Source of the DNA: Methylobacterium sp. 2A
GTDB lineage: Bacteria; Pseudomonadota; Alphaproteobacteria; Rhizobiales; Beijerinckiaceae
Direction of reading: 5' to 3'
Assembly: GCF_009806555.1 (NCBI RefSeq)
Contig: NZ_VUOK01000060.1
Span: 124,001-188,000, forward strand
DNA: 64,000 nt
Below the pieces are notes generated by a model, which saw nothing but the letters and a program-made list of their open reading frames with translations, did not search any database and was not told where the DNA came from. The position numbers and the translations under genes were made by a program. Position 1 is the stretch's first letter. Every line of letters starts with the position of its first letter. Shown here piece by piece: positions 8,880-17,434 of this stretch.

Positions 8880-9108
8880 CTGCCTGACCCTGTTGGCGTC
8901 CGGGCCTCGAGAGGCGGCCCGGATCGTTGAGCGCAGGCTAGGTCTGGTGGCACACCGGGGCCTATACGCGATTTTGCGTATGGCGGTACTCTTGCATGCG
9001 CCGCAACATGGCCGCGGAATAGTGTGGAGTCATGCAGGTCTTGGGCGCGAATAGCGGGAGCGCCGCTCGAATGCCGCGGGGCTCGCGCGCGCGCGGGCGC
9101 GCGGCCTC
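8880..9108. promoter_or_regulatory. Divergent control region of amide operon and sensor kinase
   Basis: This 229-bp spacer separates urtA (minus) from the permease-kinase gene (plus). It contains a perfect inverted repeat, ATACGC (8964-8969) - 6 nt - GCGTAT (8976-8981), about 85 bp before the urtA start, suited to a dimeric regulator. The 3' edge of the repeat touches a plus-strand sigma-54-like site. The last 40 bp before 9109 are an alternating CG-rich tract. No confident sigma-70 promoter for the minus-strand operon was found. Confidence 0.6.
8981..8996 (+). promoter_or_regulatory. Candidate sigma-54 promoter for the permease-kinase gene
   Basis: TGGCGGTACTCTTGCA has the invariant GG and GC of -24/-12 promoters at the exact canonical spacing (consensus TGGCACG-N4-TTGCA). 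The predicted start would lie near 9007, about 100 nt before the kinase ATG. It abuts the inverted repeat at 8964-8981. Nitrogen-type control would fit the neighbouring amide genes, but this is inference. Confidence 0.45.
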
Positions 9109-12100
9109 ATGACCGGCGTGCAGCGCATCATCCCGATCCGCCGGGATTACAACCGCTTCGTCGCCGACGAGACCCTGGAGGATTACGCGCTCCGCTTCAC
9201 CGCCAAGAAGGCGCGGCGCTGGTCCGGGTTCGAGGTGGCGCAGACGGCGCTGGGCTCGGTCTCGTTCCTGGCCCTGGAGGCGATCGGCGGCACGCTGGCC
9301 CTCACCGCGGGCTTCCCCGACACCCTGGCGGCGGTTCTCTTCGTCGGCCTGATCATCTTCGCCACGGCGATTCCGATCACGGTCTACGCCGCCCGGTACG
9401 GCGTCGACATGGACCTGCTGACCCGGGGCGCCGGGTTCGGCTATCTCGGCTCGACCGTCACCTCGCTGATCTACGCGAGCTTCACCTTCCTGTTCTTCGC
9501 CATCGAGGCGGCCATCATGGCGCTGGCGCTGCAGCTCTGCTTCGGGCTGCCGCTGGGGATCGGCTATCTGCTCTGCGCGGGGGCGGTGATCCCGCTCGTG
9601 GTCTACGGCATCCGCCTGATCAGCCGGTTCCAGATCTGGTCGCAGCCGCTCTGGATCGGCCTGAGCCTGCTGCCGCTGGTATTCGTGGTCGCGCAGGGGG
9701 GCGAGAAGCTGCACGCGCTGGTGCGCTTCCCGGGTCTCGACGGAGAAGCGGGCTTCGATCTCGCCCGGTTCGGGCTCGCCACCGGCGTGTTGCTGGCGCT
9801 CCTCGCCCAGGTCGGCGAGCAGGTCGACTTCCTGCGGTTCGTGCCCGAACCGAGAGGTCCGCGCGACCGTCGCTGGTGGTTGCCGGTGCTCGCAGGGGGC
9901 GCCGGCTGGATCCTGCCCGGGATGCTCAAGATCCTGCTCGGCGCCGCGCTGGCCGTTCTGGTGCTCGGCCACGGCGTGCCGCCGGAGCACGCCGCCGAGC
10001 CGACCCGCATGTACGCGGTGGCCTTCGGCTACCTGACCGGGGAGGGGAGCCGGGCGGCGCTGCTGCTCACCGGGCTGTTCGTGCTGGTCTCGCAGCTCAA
10101 GATCAATCTCACCAACGCCTATGCCGGCTCGATCGCGTGGTCGAACTTTTTTTCCCGGTTGACCCACAGCCATCCGGGCCGGGTGGTTTGGCTGGTCTTC
10201 AACGTCGCGATCGCGCTGCTCCTGATGGAGTTCGGCATCGACAAGACGATCGCAAGCACGCTGCCGCTCTACGCGTCCGTCGTGTCCGCCTGGGTCGGGG
10301 CACTCGCGGCGGACCTCGCGGTGAACAAGCCGCTCGGACTCTCGCCACCGGGCATCGAGTTCAAGCGCGCCCATCTCTACGCGGTGAACCCGGTGGGCAC
10401 GGGCGCGATGGTGCTGGCCCTCCTGGGCGGCGGCTTCGCCTATGGCGGACTGCTCGGCCCCGTGCTCCAGCCCTTCGCGCCGCTGCTCGCCCTCGTCACG
10501 GCGTTCGGCGCCGCGCCGGCGATCGCCTGGGCCACGGCGGGGCGCTGGTACCTCGCCCGGCAGCCCAGGGTGGACTGGCCCGCGGCCGAGATCGTCTGCC
10601 GGGTCTGCGAATTGCCCTTCGAAGGCGAGGACATGGCCCATTGCCCGGCCTACGACGGGCCGATCTGCTCCCTCTGCTGCTCGCTCGACGCCCGCTGCGG
10701 CGACCTGTGCAAGCCGCACGGAAGGCTGGAGGCGCAGGCCCAGGCCGCGGTCGCCCGGATCCTGCCGGGCCGCACCGCGGCCTGGATCGGCGCGCCGCTG
10801 GGGCGCTACCTCGCGGTGATGCTGACGCTCTGCGTGGTGATCGGCCTGATTCTCGGCATCGTCCACGCCGGGGCGACCATCGCGCATCCGGAGAACCGGG
10901 AGTTCCTGCGTGCGGCGCTGACCAGCGTGTTCTTCACCCTGGTGGTGATCCTCGGCGTGGTCGCGTGGCTGTTCGTGCTCGCCCAGGAGAGCCGCCGGGT
11001 CGCGCAGGCCGAGACCATGCGCCAGACCGCCCTCTACGAGGCGGAGATCGCCGCCCACAAGATCACCGACGCGAAGTTGCAGGAGGCCAAGGAGCGGGCG
11101 GAGGCGGCGAATCAGGCCAAGAGCCGCTACGTGGTCGGCATCAGCCACGAGTTGCGCACGCCGCTCTCCACCGTGCTCGGCTACGCCCAGCTCCTCGAAT
11201 CGGATCCCGCGATCCCGGCGCACCGGCTCAACGCCATCCGGGTGATCCGGCGCAGCGCCCAGCACCTGTCCGGCCTGATCGACGGCCTCCTCGACATCTC
11301 GCGCATGGAGGCGGGCCGCCTGCAAATCCACCGCGACGAGGTGCGACTCGCCGATTTCCTCGATCAGCTCGTCGACATGGTCCGTCTCCAGGCCCGGGAG
11401 GCCGGGCTGGAGTTCCGCTTCGCGCGGCCCGAAATCCTGCCAGCGGTCGTCGCGACCGACGAGAAGCGCCTGCGGCAGGTGCTGCTCAACCTGCTGTCGA
11501 ACGCCATCAAGTTCACGCCGTCCGGCACGGTCTCGCTGGACCTGAGCTACCGGAGCCAGATCGCCGTGTTCACGATCCGCGACACCGGTCCCGGCATCCC
11601 GGAGGCGGATCTCGCGCGGATCTTCGAACCGTTCGAGCGCGGCTCGACGCCGGCCGCGCGCAGCACGCCGGGTACGGGGCTGGGGCTCACCATCGCCAAC
11701 CTGCTGGCACAGCTGCTGGGCGGCGAGATCACCATCTCGGCGGCGCCCGGCGGCGGCACGCAGGCCCGGCTGCGGCTGATGCTGGCCTCGGTGGCCGAGC
11801 CCGCGCCCATCGTCCTGCCAGCCCCCGCGGAGGTCCCGGAGCGGGCCTATGCGGGCGCGCGCCGCACCGTCCTGGTGGCCGACGACGACACCGCCCACCG
11901 CGCCCTGATGCGGGCGATCCTGGAGCCGCACGGCATCGCCGTGCTGGAGGCCGGCTCGGGACCGGACTGCCTGGCGGCGGTCGCGGCCGGGGGGATCGAC
12001 CTGATCCTGCTCGACATCGCCATGCCGGGGATGAGCGGCTGGGCGGTCGCCGCCGCGCTTCGCGCCGCCGGCCATGCCGGCCCGATCGCCATGATGTCGG

Positions 12101-12468
12101 CCAACGTCCACGAGATCAGCCCGGTGCGCGGCGACGACGCGCCCCACGACGCGATCTTCGCCAAGCCCTTCGATCTGCGCGACGTGATGGAGCGGGTCGG
12201 CAAGCTGCTGCGCCTGGAATGGACCGGTGCGGCCGCCCTCCCACCCGATCCCGCCGGCCCGCTGGAGACGCCGGGCCAAGCGCAGATCGGCGAGCTCCTG
12301 CGCCTCGGGCGGATCGGCCATATCCGGGCGATCGAGGCGACGCTCGATCGGATGGAGCTGGAGGCCTCGGCGCCGCCGGCCTTCGTGGCGCAGATGCGCG
12401 GGCTCGTGGAGGGCTACGACCTGCGCCGATACCTGTCGGTCCTGCAGGGGCTCACCCGCAATGGCTGA
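9109..12468 (+). CDS. NCS1 permease-fused hybrid histidine kinase
   Basis: A 1119-residue membrane sensor. Residues about 15-480 form a multi-helix domain resembling nucleobase:cation symporter-1 (purine/cytosine permease type). Residues 497-537 are a cysteine cluster (C497, C500, C512, C520, C523, C524, C530, C534, H537). Two more helices follow near 565 and 605, then a coiled linker, a HisKA domain with H680 in SHELRTPL, an HATPase domain (N box LLSNAIKF, DTGPGIP, GTGLGL) and a receiver with D969 in LLDIAMPG. A short C-terminal region of unknown type ends the protein. The gene overlaps the next regulator gene by 8 nt. It is divergent from an amide importer operon, so a nitrogenous ligand is likely. 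Whether it still transports is unknown. Confidence 0.9.
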   Translation: MTGVQRIIPIRRDYNRFVADETLEDYALRFTAKKARRWSGFEVAQTALGSVSFLALEAIGGTLALTAGFPDTLAAVLFVGLIIFATAIPITVYAARYGVDMDLLTRGAGFGYLGSTVTSLIYASFTFLFFAIEAAIMALALQLCFGLPLGIGYLLCAGAVIPLVVYGIRLISRFQIWSQPLWIGLSLLPLVFVVAQGGEKLHALVRFPGLDGEAGFDLARFGLATGVLLALLAQVGEQVDFLRFVPEPRGPRDRRWWLPVLAGGAGWILPGMLKILLGAALAVLVLGHGVPPEHAAEPTRMYAVAFGYLTGEGSRAALLLTGLFVLVSQLKINLTNAYAGSIAWSNFFSRLTHSHPGRVVWLVFNVAIALLLMEFGIDKTIASTLPLYASVVSAWVGALAADLAVNKPLGLSPPGIEFKRAHLYAVNPVGTGAMVLALLGGGFAYGGLLGPVLQPFAPLLALVTAFGAAPAIAWATAGRWYLARQPRVDWPAAEIVCRVCELPFEGEDMAHCPAYDGPICSLCCSLDARCGDLCKPHGRLEAQAQAAVARILPGRTAAWIGAPLGRYLAVMLTLCVVIGLILGIVHAGATIAHPENREFLRAALTSVFFTLVVILGVVAWLFVLAQESRRVAQAETMRQTALYEAEIAAHKITDAKLQEAKERAEAANQAKSRYVVGISHELRTPLSTVLGYAQLLESDPAIPAHRLNAIRVIRRSAQHLSGLIDGLLDISRMEAGRLQIHRDEVRLADFLDQLVDMVRLQAREAGLEFRFARPEILPAVVATDEKRLRQVLLNLLSNAIKFTPSGTVSLDLSYRSQIAVFTIRDTGPGIPEADLARIFEPFERGSTPAARSTPGTGLGLTIANLLAQLLGGEITISAAPGGGTQARLRLMLASVAEPAPIVLPAPAEVPERAYAGARRTVLVADDDTAHRALMRAILEPHGIAVLEAGSGPDCLAAVAAGGIDLILLDIAMPGMSGWAVAAALRAAGHAGPIAMMSANVHEISPVRGDDAPHDAIFAKPFDLRDVMERVGKLLRLEWTGAAALPPDPAGPLETPGQAQIGELLRLGRIGHIRAIEATLDRMELEASAPPAFVAQMRGLVEGYDLRRYLSVLQGLTRNG

Positions 12469-13378
12469 GCCGCCGCCGAGCCGGCCGAACCGGGACGTCG
12501 TCCTCGTGGTCGACGATTCCCCCGATACGCTGAGCTTCCTCACCGAGGCGATCGAGCGGTCCGGGGCCACCGTGCTGGTGGCGGTCGGCGGCGACCTCGC
12601 CCTGGCGCTCGTGGACGAGATCACCCCCGACGTGATCCTGCTGGACGCCGTGATGCCCGGCCTGGACGGGTTCGAGACCTGCCGCCGGCTCAAGGCCAAG
12701 CCGCAGATCGCGCATGTGCCGGTCATCTTCATGACGGGCCTGAGCGAGACCGAGCACATCGTGAAGGGTCTCTCCGCGGGCGGGATCGACTACGTCACCA
12801 AGCCGATCGCCCCCGACGAGATCCTGGCGCGGATCCGCGTGCATCTGGCGAGCGCCCGCGCGGCCCAGAGCGCGCGGGCCGCCCTCGACACGGCCGGGCG
12901 GACCTTGTTCGCGGTCGCGGAGGACGGGACGGTCCTGTGGTCGACGCCGCAAGCCGGGCGGCTGCTGGTCGGGTTCGGAGCCGATCCGTCGGGCGTCGTC
13001 GTCCTGCCGGCGCGGGCCCGCGACTGGCTGCGGGGCTGCCTCGTGGGGGCTGCGGGACCGCTGACCCTGACCGACCGCGACGGGGTGGCCTTCGCCCTGA
13101 GCTTCATCGGCCGAACGCCCGACGAGATCCTGCTGCGTCTGTCGCGCGAGGAGCCGTCTGTGGGGGTGGAGCGGCTGCGGGCGCGCCTGCCGGTGACGGG
13201 CCGGGAGGCGGAGGTGCTGCTCTGGCTGTCGCGCGGCAAATCGAGCCGCGACATCGGGGAGATCCTGGGCCTCAGCCACCGGACCGTCACGAAGCATCTC
13301 GAAGGCATCTACGCCAAGCTCGGCGTGGAGAACCGCACGGCGGCCTCGATCATCGCGGCGCGCCATCTCCAGGATTGA
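12461..13378 (+). CDS. Response regulator, receiver plus LuxR-type HTH
   Basis: A 305-residue DNA-binding regulator. The receiver has acidic residues D18/D19, the phospho-acceptor D62 in ILLDAVMPG and the conserved Lys in YVTKPI. A linker of about 90 residues with weak PAS-like character (TLFAVAEDGTVLWSTPQAG) leads to a C-terminal LuxR HTH (TGREAEVLLWLSRGKSSRDIGEILGLS). The ATG at 12461 lies inside the end of the kinase gene, implying coupled translation and a cognate pair. Likely targets are the amide operon and its own promoter (inference). Confidence 0.9.
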   Translation: MAEPPPSRPNRDVVLVVDDSPDTLSFLTEAIERSGATVLVAVGGDLALALVDEITPDVILLDAVMPGLDGFETCRRLKAKPQIAHVPVIFMTGLSETEHIVKGLSAGGIDYVTKPIAPDEILARIRVHLASARAAQSARAALDTAGRTLFAVAEDGTVLWSTPQAGRLLVGFGADPSGVVVLPARARDWLRGCLVGAAGPLTLTDRDGVAFALSFIGRTPDEILLRLSREEPSVGVERLRARLPVTGREAEVLLWLSRGKSSRDIGEILGLSHRTVTKHLEGIYAKLGVENRTAASIIAARHLQD

Positions 13379-13490
13379 GCCGGCGGGGCGATCCCCACCT
13401 TGTCCACAGGCGGCGCGGCCCGGGGAAACGCCTTGGTAAGTGCCGGCGCGCCACGGTCCTCGCTCAGATCGACCAGCCGAGCCGGATGCG

Positions 13491-13694
13491 ATGATGACCT
13501 GCCAGCAACTCGCCGAGGAACTGAAGCGGATCGCCACGACGCAGATCAGCGACATCACCCGTGCGGTCAAAGAGGGCCAGAAGTCGATCGCGTTGAACGA
13601 GGTGCGCGACATGGCCCGGCGCCTCGAACTCCTGGCCGATGCCTTCGATCCGAAACCGGCAGCCGAGGCCGGCGAGGGTGCGCAGGCCGCCTGA
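13491..13694 (+). CDS. Small hypothetical protein (67 aa)
   Basis: Starts at a tandem ATG and encodes a mostly helical, charged peptide (MMTCQQLAEELKRIATTQ, then DITRAVKEGQKSIALNEVRDMARRLELLADAF). Only one cysteine is present and there is no signal or membrane segment. No family is recognised. Amphipathic helices suggest a small cytosolic partner protein. It follows the regulator by 112 bp on the same strand and precedes the DUF6894-like gene by 31 bp, so the two may be co-transcribed. Confidence 0.55.
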   Translation: MMTCQQLAEELKRIATTQISDITRAVKEGQKSIALNEVRDMARRLELLADAFDPKPAAEAGEGAQAA

Positions 13695-13725
13695 CACCGC
13701 AGATCGGCCCTTCCGAGGAGCCTCC

Positions 13726-14115
13726 ATGATCCACGCCCACTTCACCATCCGCCTCGGCGAAGCCGCGCTCCCGGCTTCCGCCGCGCAATGGGTCGCCGAC
13801 GCCGACGCCGCCCGGGCGGCCGCGCGCGTCATCGTGCAGGGTCTGATGCGCCAGCACGGCGGCGATCCGCGCCTGTTCGCAGCCACCATGGTGATCACCG
13901 ACGCAGCAGGCGCGACGATCCTGGAGATCCCGTTCTTCGACGCGCTGTACATGCCGGTCGAGCCGGTGGCCGAGCCGGATCGGCGGACGCGGCGCATCCC
14001 CCCGCCGTCGCGCCTCGGCGCCGCCCTGCGCCCGTTTCGAAGACTCGCCGACGCGCTCGGCGCACGCATGCAGCCTCTGCACGAATCCTCGACCGGATCG
14101 CGCCTTTCGATCTGA
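13726..14115 (+). CDS. DUF6894-like small protein (129 aa)
   Basis: The core HFTIRLGEAALPASAAQWVAD ... ADAARAAARVIVQGLM ... MVITDAAGATILEIPFFDAL follows the layout of DUF6894 proteins, which are numerous in Methylobacterium and related rhizobia: a short beta strand, a helix, then a D-x-x-G-x-x-L-xx-xPF strand. A basic Arg-rich tail of about 45 residues follows. GAGGAG lies just before the ATG. Function is unknown, and the family call is by eye. Confidence 0.6.
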   Translation: MIHAHFTIRLGEAALPASAAQWVADADAARAAARVIVQGLMRQHGGDPRLFAATMVITDAAGATILEIPFFDALYMPVEPVAEPDRRTRRIPPPSRLGAALRPFRRLADALGARMQPLHESSTGSRLSI

Positions 14116-14140
14116 ACGCACGCACCGGCGACGCCGCATC

Positions 14141-14163
14141 TCCCTCCCACGCAAAGGGGAGGG
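14141..14163. repeat. Short hairpin between convergent genes
   Basis: CCCTCCC (14142-14148) pairs with GGGAGGG (14157-14163) in the gap between the convergent DUF6894-like and DUF488 genes. It resembles the other CCCTCCC/GGGAGGG elements in the window and may serve as a weak bidirectional stop signal, though no T-tract follows. Confidence 0.4.
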
Positions 14164-14214
14164 CGGGCGCGCGGTCCGATCGGGGGCGCTTCCCACTGCC
14201 CCGGAAACACCCGT

Positions 14215-14652
14215 TCAGAGATCCCGCACGGTAAAGCCCCGCTCGGCCAGACGCTCCGCCAGGATGCGGCGATGGCAGACGGCCGGATCACGCTCGAAAC
14301 AGAGCAGGCAGAGCGGTGCGGCTTCGGCCATCGCGGCCAGTTCGTCGAGGGCCGTCTGCCCGTCGGCCGTGTCGAGCACCTCGTCGCAGTAGATCCGGCG
14401 CAGCAGCGCCGCATCCCCCGCGCGGGCCGCCTGCCGTCCGGATTTCGGGGTGCCGAGGCTGCGCAGGTGGGTGTAGCCGAGCCCCGCCTCCCGCAACGAC
14501 GCGCCGAGCGCGCCTTTGGAGAAGCCGCGCTTGCGCGAATTGGCGACCGCCCGGACATCCGCCAGCACGCTGACGCCGGCATCGCGCAGGATGCCGCCGA
14601 GCTGCTCCGAATCCAGGCCTTCGTACCCTATGGTGAAGATTTGCTTGCTCAC
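14215..14652 (-). CDS. DUF488 family protein
   Basis: About 145 residues with the DUF488 hallmarks: the opening FTIGYEG, LADVRAVANSRKRGFSK, the YTHLRSLGTPK block and the C-terminal CLLCFERDPAVCHRRILAE with paired cysteines. The family is widespread and uncharacterised. The frame is open to a GTG at 14688; I prefer the GTG at 14652 because family members begin just before the IGY motif, but neither start has a clear ribosome-binding site. It stands alone, convergent with the gene to its left. Confidence 0.8.
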   Translation of the reverse strand: MSKQIFTIGYEGLDSEQLGGILRDAGVSVLADVRAVANSRKRGFSKGALGASLREAGLGYTHLRSLGTPKSGRQAARAGDAALLRRIYCDEVLDTADGQTALDELAAMAEAAPLCLLCFERDPAVCHRRILAERLAERGFTVRDL

Positions 14653-14920
14653 GGTGGTGTGACCGAACTCGCGTTGTTGGACCGGCACTTAGCCGGACGG
14701 CAGCCTGTGCAACACCGTTGGATCCCCTGCGTATGTCGCGACGGCGCAACGCATCCCGGAATTCCGCCGCAATGATCGCAAAGGTCCATTAACCGCGCCG
14801 GGGCCATCGAATACGCCTGTCTGTGGCGCTTCTTCGGTGGCGGGCTAAACACTGATGTCGCGGATCAACCAGCTCTCGCGCATTCACTCCTGCGGCCTGT
14901 CTCAAGGCGTGGGCGACCGT

Positions 14921-15739
14921 ATGAAGGCCGCCCGCCGGCTCGTCGGCCGGGTCGCCGCGGCGATGATCCTCGCCGGCTTGGCGGCCTGCGCCTCGAATAA
15001 CAATTTCTACCCCACCAAGGGGGATGCCAAGCCCCATCCCGGCGTGGCCAAGGCCAAGCTCCACCCGATCCAGGGCATTGACATCTCGAAGTGGCAGGGC
15101 AACGTCGACTGGGCCTCGGTCCGGGCGGCCGGCACGCAGTTCGCCTTCATCAAGGCCACCGAGGGCGGCGACCACGTCGATGAGCGCTTCCGGACCAACT
15201 GGGACGGCGCGGCCCGGGCCGGTGTTCCGCGGGGCGCCTATCACTTCGTGTTCTGGTGCCGCTCCGCCAAGGAGCAGATGGACTGGTTCAAGAAGAACGT
15301 CCCGAACGATCCCACCGCCCTCCCGCCGGTGCTCGACGTCGAGTGGAACGGCCATTCGCAGACCTGCCCGAAGAAGCTGCCCAAGGCCCAGGCCCTGGCG
15401 ATGGTCACCGAGATGCTGGAGGAGATGGAGCGCTACACCGGCAAGCGCCCGATCATCTACACCGACATCACCTTCCACAAGGATGTGCTGGAGGGTGAGC
15501 TGCTCGACTACCCGCACTGGCTGCGCTCCACCGCGGCAGAGCCGGAACAGCGTTTCGTCAACCGTAAGTGGATGTTGTGGCAGTTCACCTCCACCGGCCG
15601 TGTCCCGGGCGTGCAGGGCGACGTGGACCGCAACGCCTTCTACGGCACGCCCTCCGACTGGGCTTCGTTCCTGACGACGGATTGCGACCCGCGCGAGCAC
15701 AAGCGCCTGTCGGAACAGGGACTTTGCACCGACAAGTAG
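14921..15739 (+). CDS. GH25 lysozyme-like lipoprotein
   Basis: A 272-residue glycoside hydrolase family 25 (Chalaropsis-type muramidase) domain behind a lipoprotein signal: a hydrophobic segment ending LAAC with Cys23 as the lipidation site. Asp54 in GIDISKWQG and the pair Asp139/Glu141 in LDVEWNG supply the family's catalytic carboxylates; KATEGGDHVD and YTDITF also fit. It probably acts on peptidoglycan from the outer membrane or envelope. An upstream in-frame start at 14855 is possible, but 14921 gives the clean signal peptide. No lysis or phage genes are nearby. Confidence 0.88.
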   Translation: MKAARRLVGRVAAAMILAGLAACASNNNFYPTKGDAKPHPGVAKAKLHPIQGIDISKWQGNVDWASVRAAGTQFAFIKATEGGDHVDERFRTNWDGAARAGVPRGAYHFVFWCRSAKEQMDWFKKNVPNDPTALPPVLDVEWNGHSQTCPKKLPKAQALAMVTEMLEEMERYTGKRPIIYTDITFHKDVLEGELLDYPHWLRSTAAEPEQRFVNRKWMLWQFTSTGRVPGVQGDVDRNAFYGTPSDWASFLTTDCDPREHKRLSEQGLCTDK

Positions 15740-15757
15740 TTTCGCGATATGATACCA

Positions 15758-15767
15758 AACCTAGGTT
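15758..15767. promoter_or_regulatory. 10-bp palindrome upstream of the Crp/Fnr regulator
   Basis: AACCTAGGTT is a perfect palindrome about 105 bp before the regulator start and 18 bp after the lysozyme stop. It could be an operator, but it is short and lacks the TTGAT-type half-sites of Fnr boxes. Confidence 0.3.
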
Positions 15768-15872
15768 AGTTCCGTATCGGGCGGCGAGGGGTATGCGTGG
15801 GTGTCCGGCTCAGCCCGGGCGCCCTGAGAGGTTCCTTTCGGGAGCTTCTTTTCCTGCATCTGTCCCAGTCCG

Positions 15873-16640
15873 ATGCCAATCGACAGCGCCGGCCCGACGG
15901 GCAATCTGCTTCTCGACGCGCTCTCGGATCTGGATCGGGCGTTGATCGCGTCGCATCTGGAGGCGGTCACCTACGCCCGGGGGCAAACCGTCTTCGAAGC
16001 CGGCGAGCAGGTCGCGCACGTCACCTTCCCCTGCCACAACGCCGTTCTGGCACTGGTCGTGACCACCCGGGATGGACGGATTGCCGAAACCGCCACGATC
16101 GGCCACGATGGCGTCGCCGGCGGAATCGTGGCGCAGGGGCGCGTGCCGGCTTTCGTCAAGGGGATGGTGCAGATCGGCGGTCCGATGCTGCGCCTGGAGG
16201 CGGAGCGCCTGGAGGAGGCCGCAAGCCAATCCGCCTCGCTGCGCGATCTCCTCACGCGCTACACCGATTGCTTCGTGGCGCAGCTGCTTCAGACGGCCGC
16301 CTGCAACGCGCTGCACCCGATCGAGCAGCGCTGCCTCCGCTGGTTTCTGACGCTTCAGGACCGGATCGGTGGCGACACGCTCCCGATCACCCATGAACTG
16401 CTCGCCGCGATGCTGGGCGTCCAGCGCACCTATCTGACCCGTATCCTGCGGCTGCTGCAGGATCAGGGTCTGATCCGTGTCGCGCGCGGGCGCATCACCA
16501 TCCTCGACCGCCCCGCCGTGTCAGCCGCCGCCTGCGAGTGCCACGCCCGCGTACGGCTGCATTGCGAGGCCGTACTCGAGCCGGTGTACGCCCCGGAACG
16601 CCGGGATCGGGAACCGGTGTCTCGAACGAGAGCCGGTTAG
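15873..16640 (+). CDS. Crp/Fnr-family transcriptional regulator
   Basis: A 255-residue protein with an N-terminal cyclic-nucleotide-binding-like domain (LEAVTYARGQTVFEAGEQVAHVTFP, then AETATIGHDGVAGG) and a C-terminal winged HTH (LPITHELLAAMLGVQRTYLTRILRLLQDQGLIRV). It lacks the N-terminal cysteine cluster of Fnr; cysteines occur mainly near the C-terminus (ACECHARVRLHCEA). The GVQRTYLTR recognition helix is typical of a rhizobial Crp-like subgroup. The ligand is unknown. It is convergent with the ABC importer, and no target can be assigned. Confidence 0.88.
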   Translation: MPIDSAGPTGNLLLDALSDLDRALIASHLEAVTYARGQTVFEAGEQVAHVTFPCHNAVLALVVTTRDGRIAETATIGHDGVAGGIVAQGRVPAFVKGMVQIGGPMLRLEAERLEEAASQSASLRDLLTRYTDCFVAQLLQTAACNALHPIEQRCLRWFLTLQDRIGGDTLPITHELLAAMLGVQRTYLTRILRLLQDQGLIRVARGRITILDRPAVSAAACECHARVRLHCEAVLEPVYAPERRDREPVSRTRAG

Positions 16641-16660
16641 CACGCGCGGCCTGACGCGGC

Positions 16661-17434
16661 TCAACGGATGACCGGCGCGCAGACCGGGGCGGCAATCCCG
16701 GGCACCGGCGCCATCACGACGTCGATCCCGTAGATCAGACGCAGGAGCGGGGGCGTGACCGTCTCGGCGGATGGCCCATCGGCGGCCAGCCGACCTGCGT
16801 GGAGAGCAATCACCCGGTCGGCGCACAACAGGGCGTGGCCGGGATCGTGGGTGGAGAACAGGACCGCGATACCGCCCTGCGCCAGGCGGCGGATCTGCCC
16901 CAGGACCCGGGCCTGATTGCCGAAATCGAGGCTTGCGGTGGGCTCGTCCATGACGAGCAGCCGCGGTTCCCCGCTGAGTGCCCGGGCGATCAGGGCCAGC
17001 TGCCGCTCTCCGCCGCTGATCTCGGTGTAGACGGCGCCGGCCAGATGGCCGATCCCGAGGGTGGCGAGCGCCCGCTCGGCCGCCGCGATGTCGGACGGGC
17101 CGGGGGCCGCAAACGGGCCGAGCCGACTCGCCCGCCCCATCACCACCATGTCGCGAACCGTGAACGGGAAGAAGGCCGCGTGCGCCTGCGGCACGGCGGC
17201 CATCGTCCGGGCGATGGCGGTCCGGGACAGCCGGGACAGGTGGGAACCGTCGAGCTGGACCAGCCCGGCCCGGGCGGGGAGCAGGCCGAGCAGGGTCTTG
17301 AGCAGCGTCGTCTTGCCGCCGCCATTCGGCCCGAGCAGGCACAGGACCTCGCCAGCTGCCAGATCGAACGAGACGCCCGAACCGACGATCCGGTCGCCGT
17401 ACCCGAAGGCGAGATCCGCGACGCGCAGCAGCAT
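16661..17434 (-). CDS. FecE/BtuD-type ABC transporter ATP-binding protein
   Basis: A 257-residue ATPase of a metal-chelate or cobalamin-type importer. It has Walker A GPNGGGKTT, signature ISGGERQLALIARAL, Walker B LLVMDEPTASLD and the H-loop FSTHDPGHAL. The ATG at 17434 overlaps the permease stop (TGATG), so it is translationally coupled. It is the last gene of a four-gene operon. The family handles siderophores, haem, cobalamin or molybdate/tungstate; the sequence does not decide among them. Confidence 0.9.
   Translation of the reverse strand: MLLRVADLAFGYGDRIVGSGVSFDLAAGEVLCLLGPNGGGKTTLLKTLLGLLPARAGLVQLDGSHLSRLSRTAIARTMAAVPQAHAAFFPFTVRDMVVMGRASRLGPFAAPGPSDIAAAERALATLGIGHLAGAVYTEISGGERQLALIARALSGEPRLLVMDEPTASLDFGNQARVLGQIRRLAQGGIAVLFSTHDPGHALLCADRVIALHAGRLAADGPSAETVTPPLLRLIYGIDVVMAPVPGIAAPVCAPVIR

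Noticed and set aside
9024..12533. A 1169-codon plus-strand frame parallel to the kinase gene
   Set aside because: Low-complexity Arg/Ala/Gly translation in the wrong frame; the kinase frame holds all motifs.
8962..12759. A 1265-codon open frame antisense to the permease-kinase gene
   Set aside because: It is Arg/Gly/Asp-rich without domains, and overlaps a gene with complete kinase motifs. Long antisense frames are expected at this GC content.
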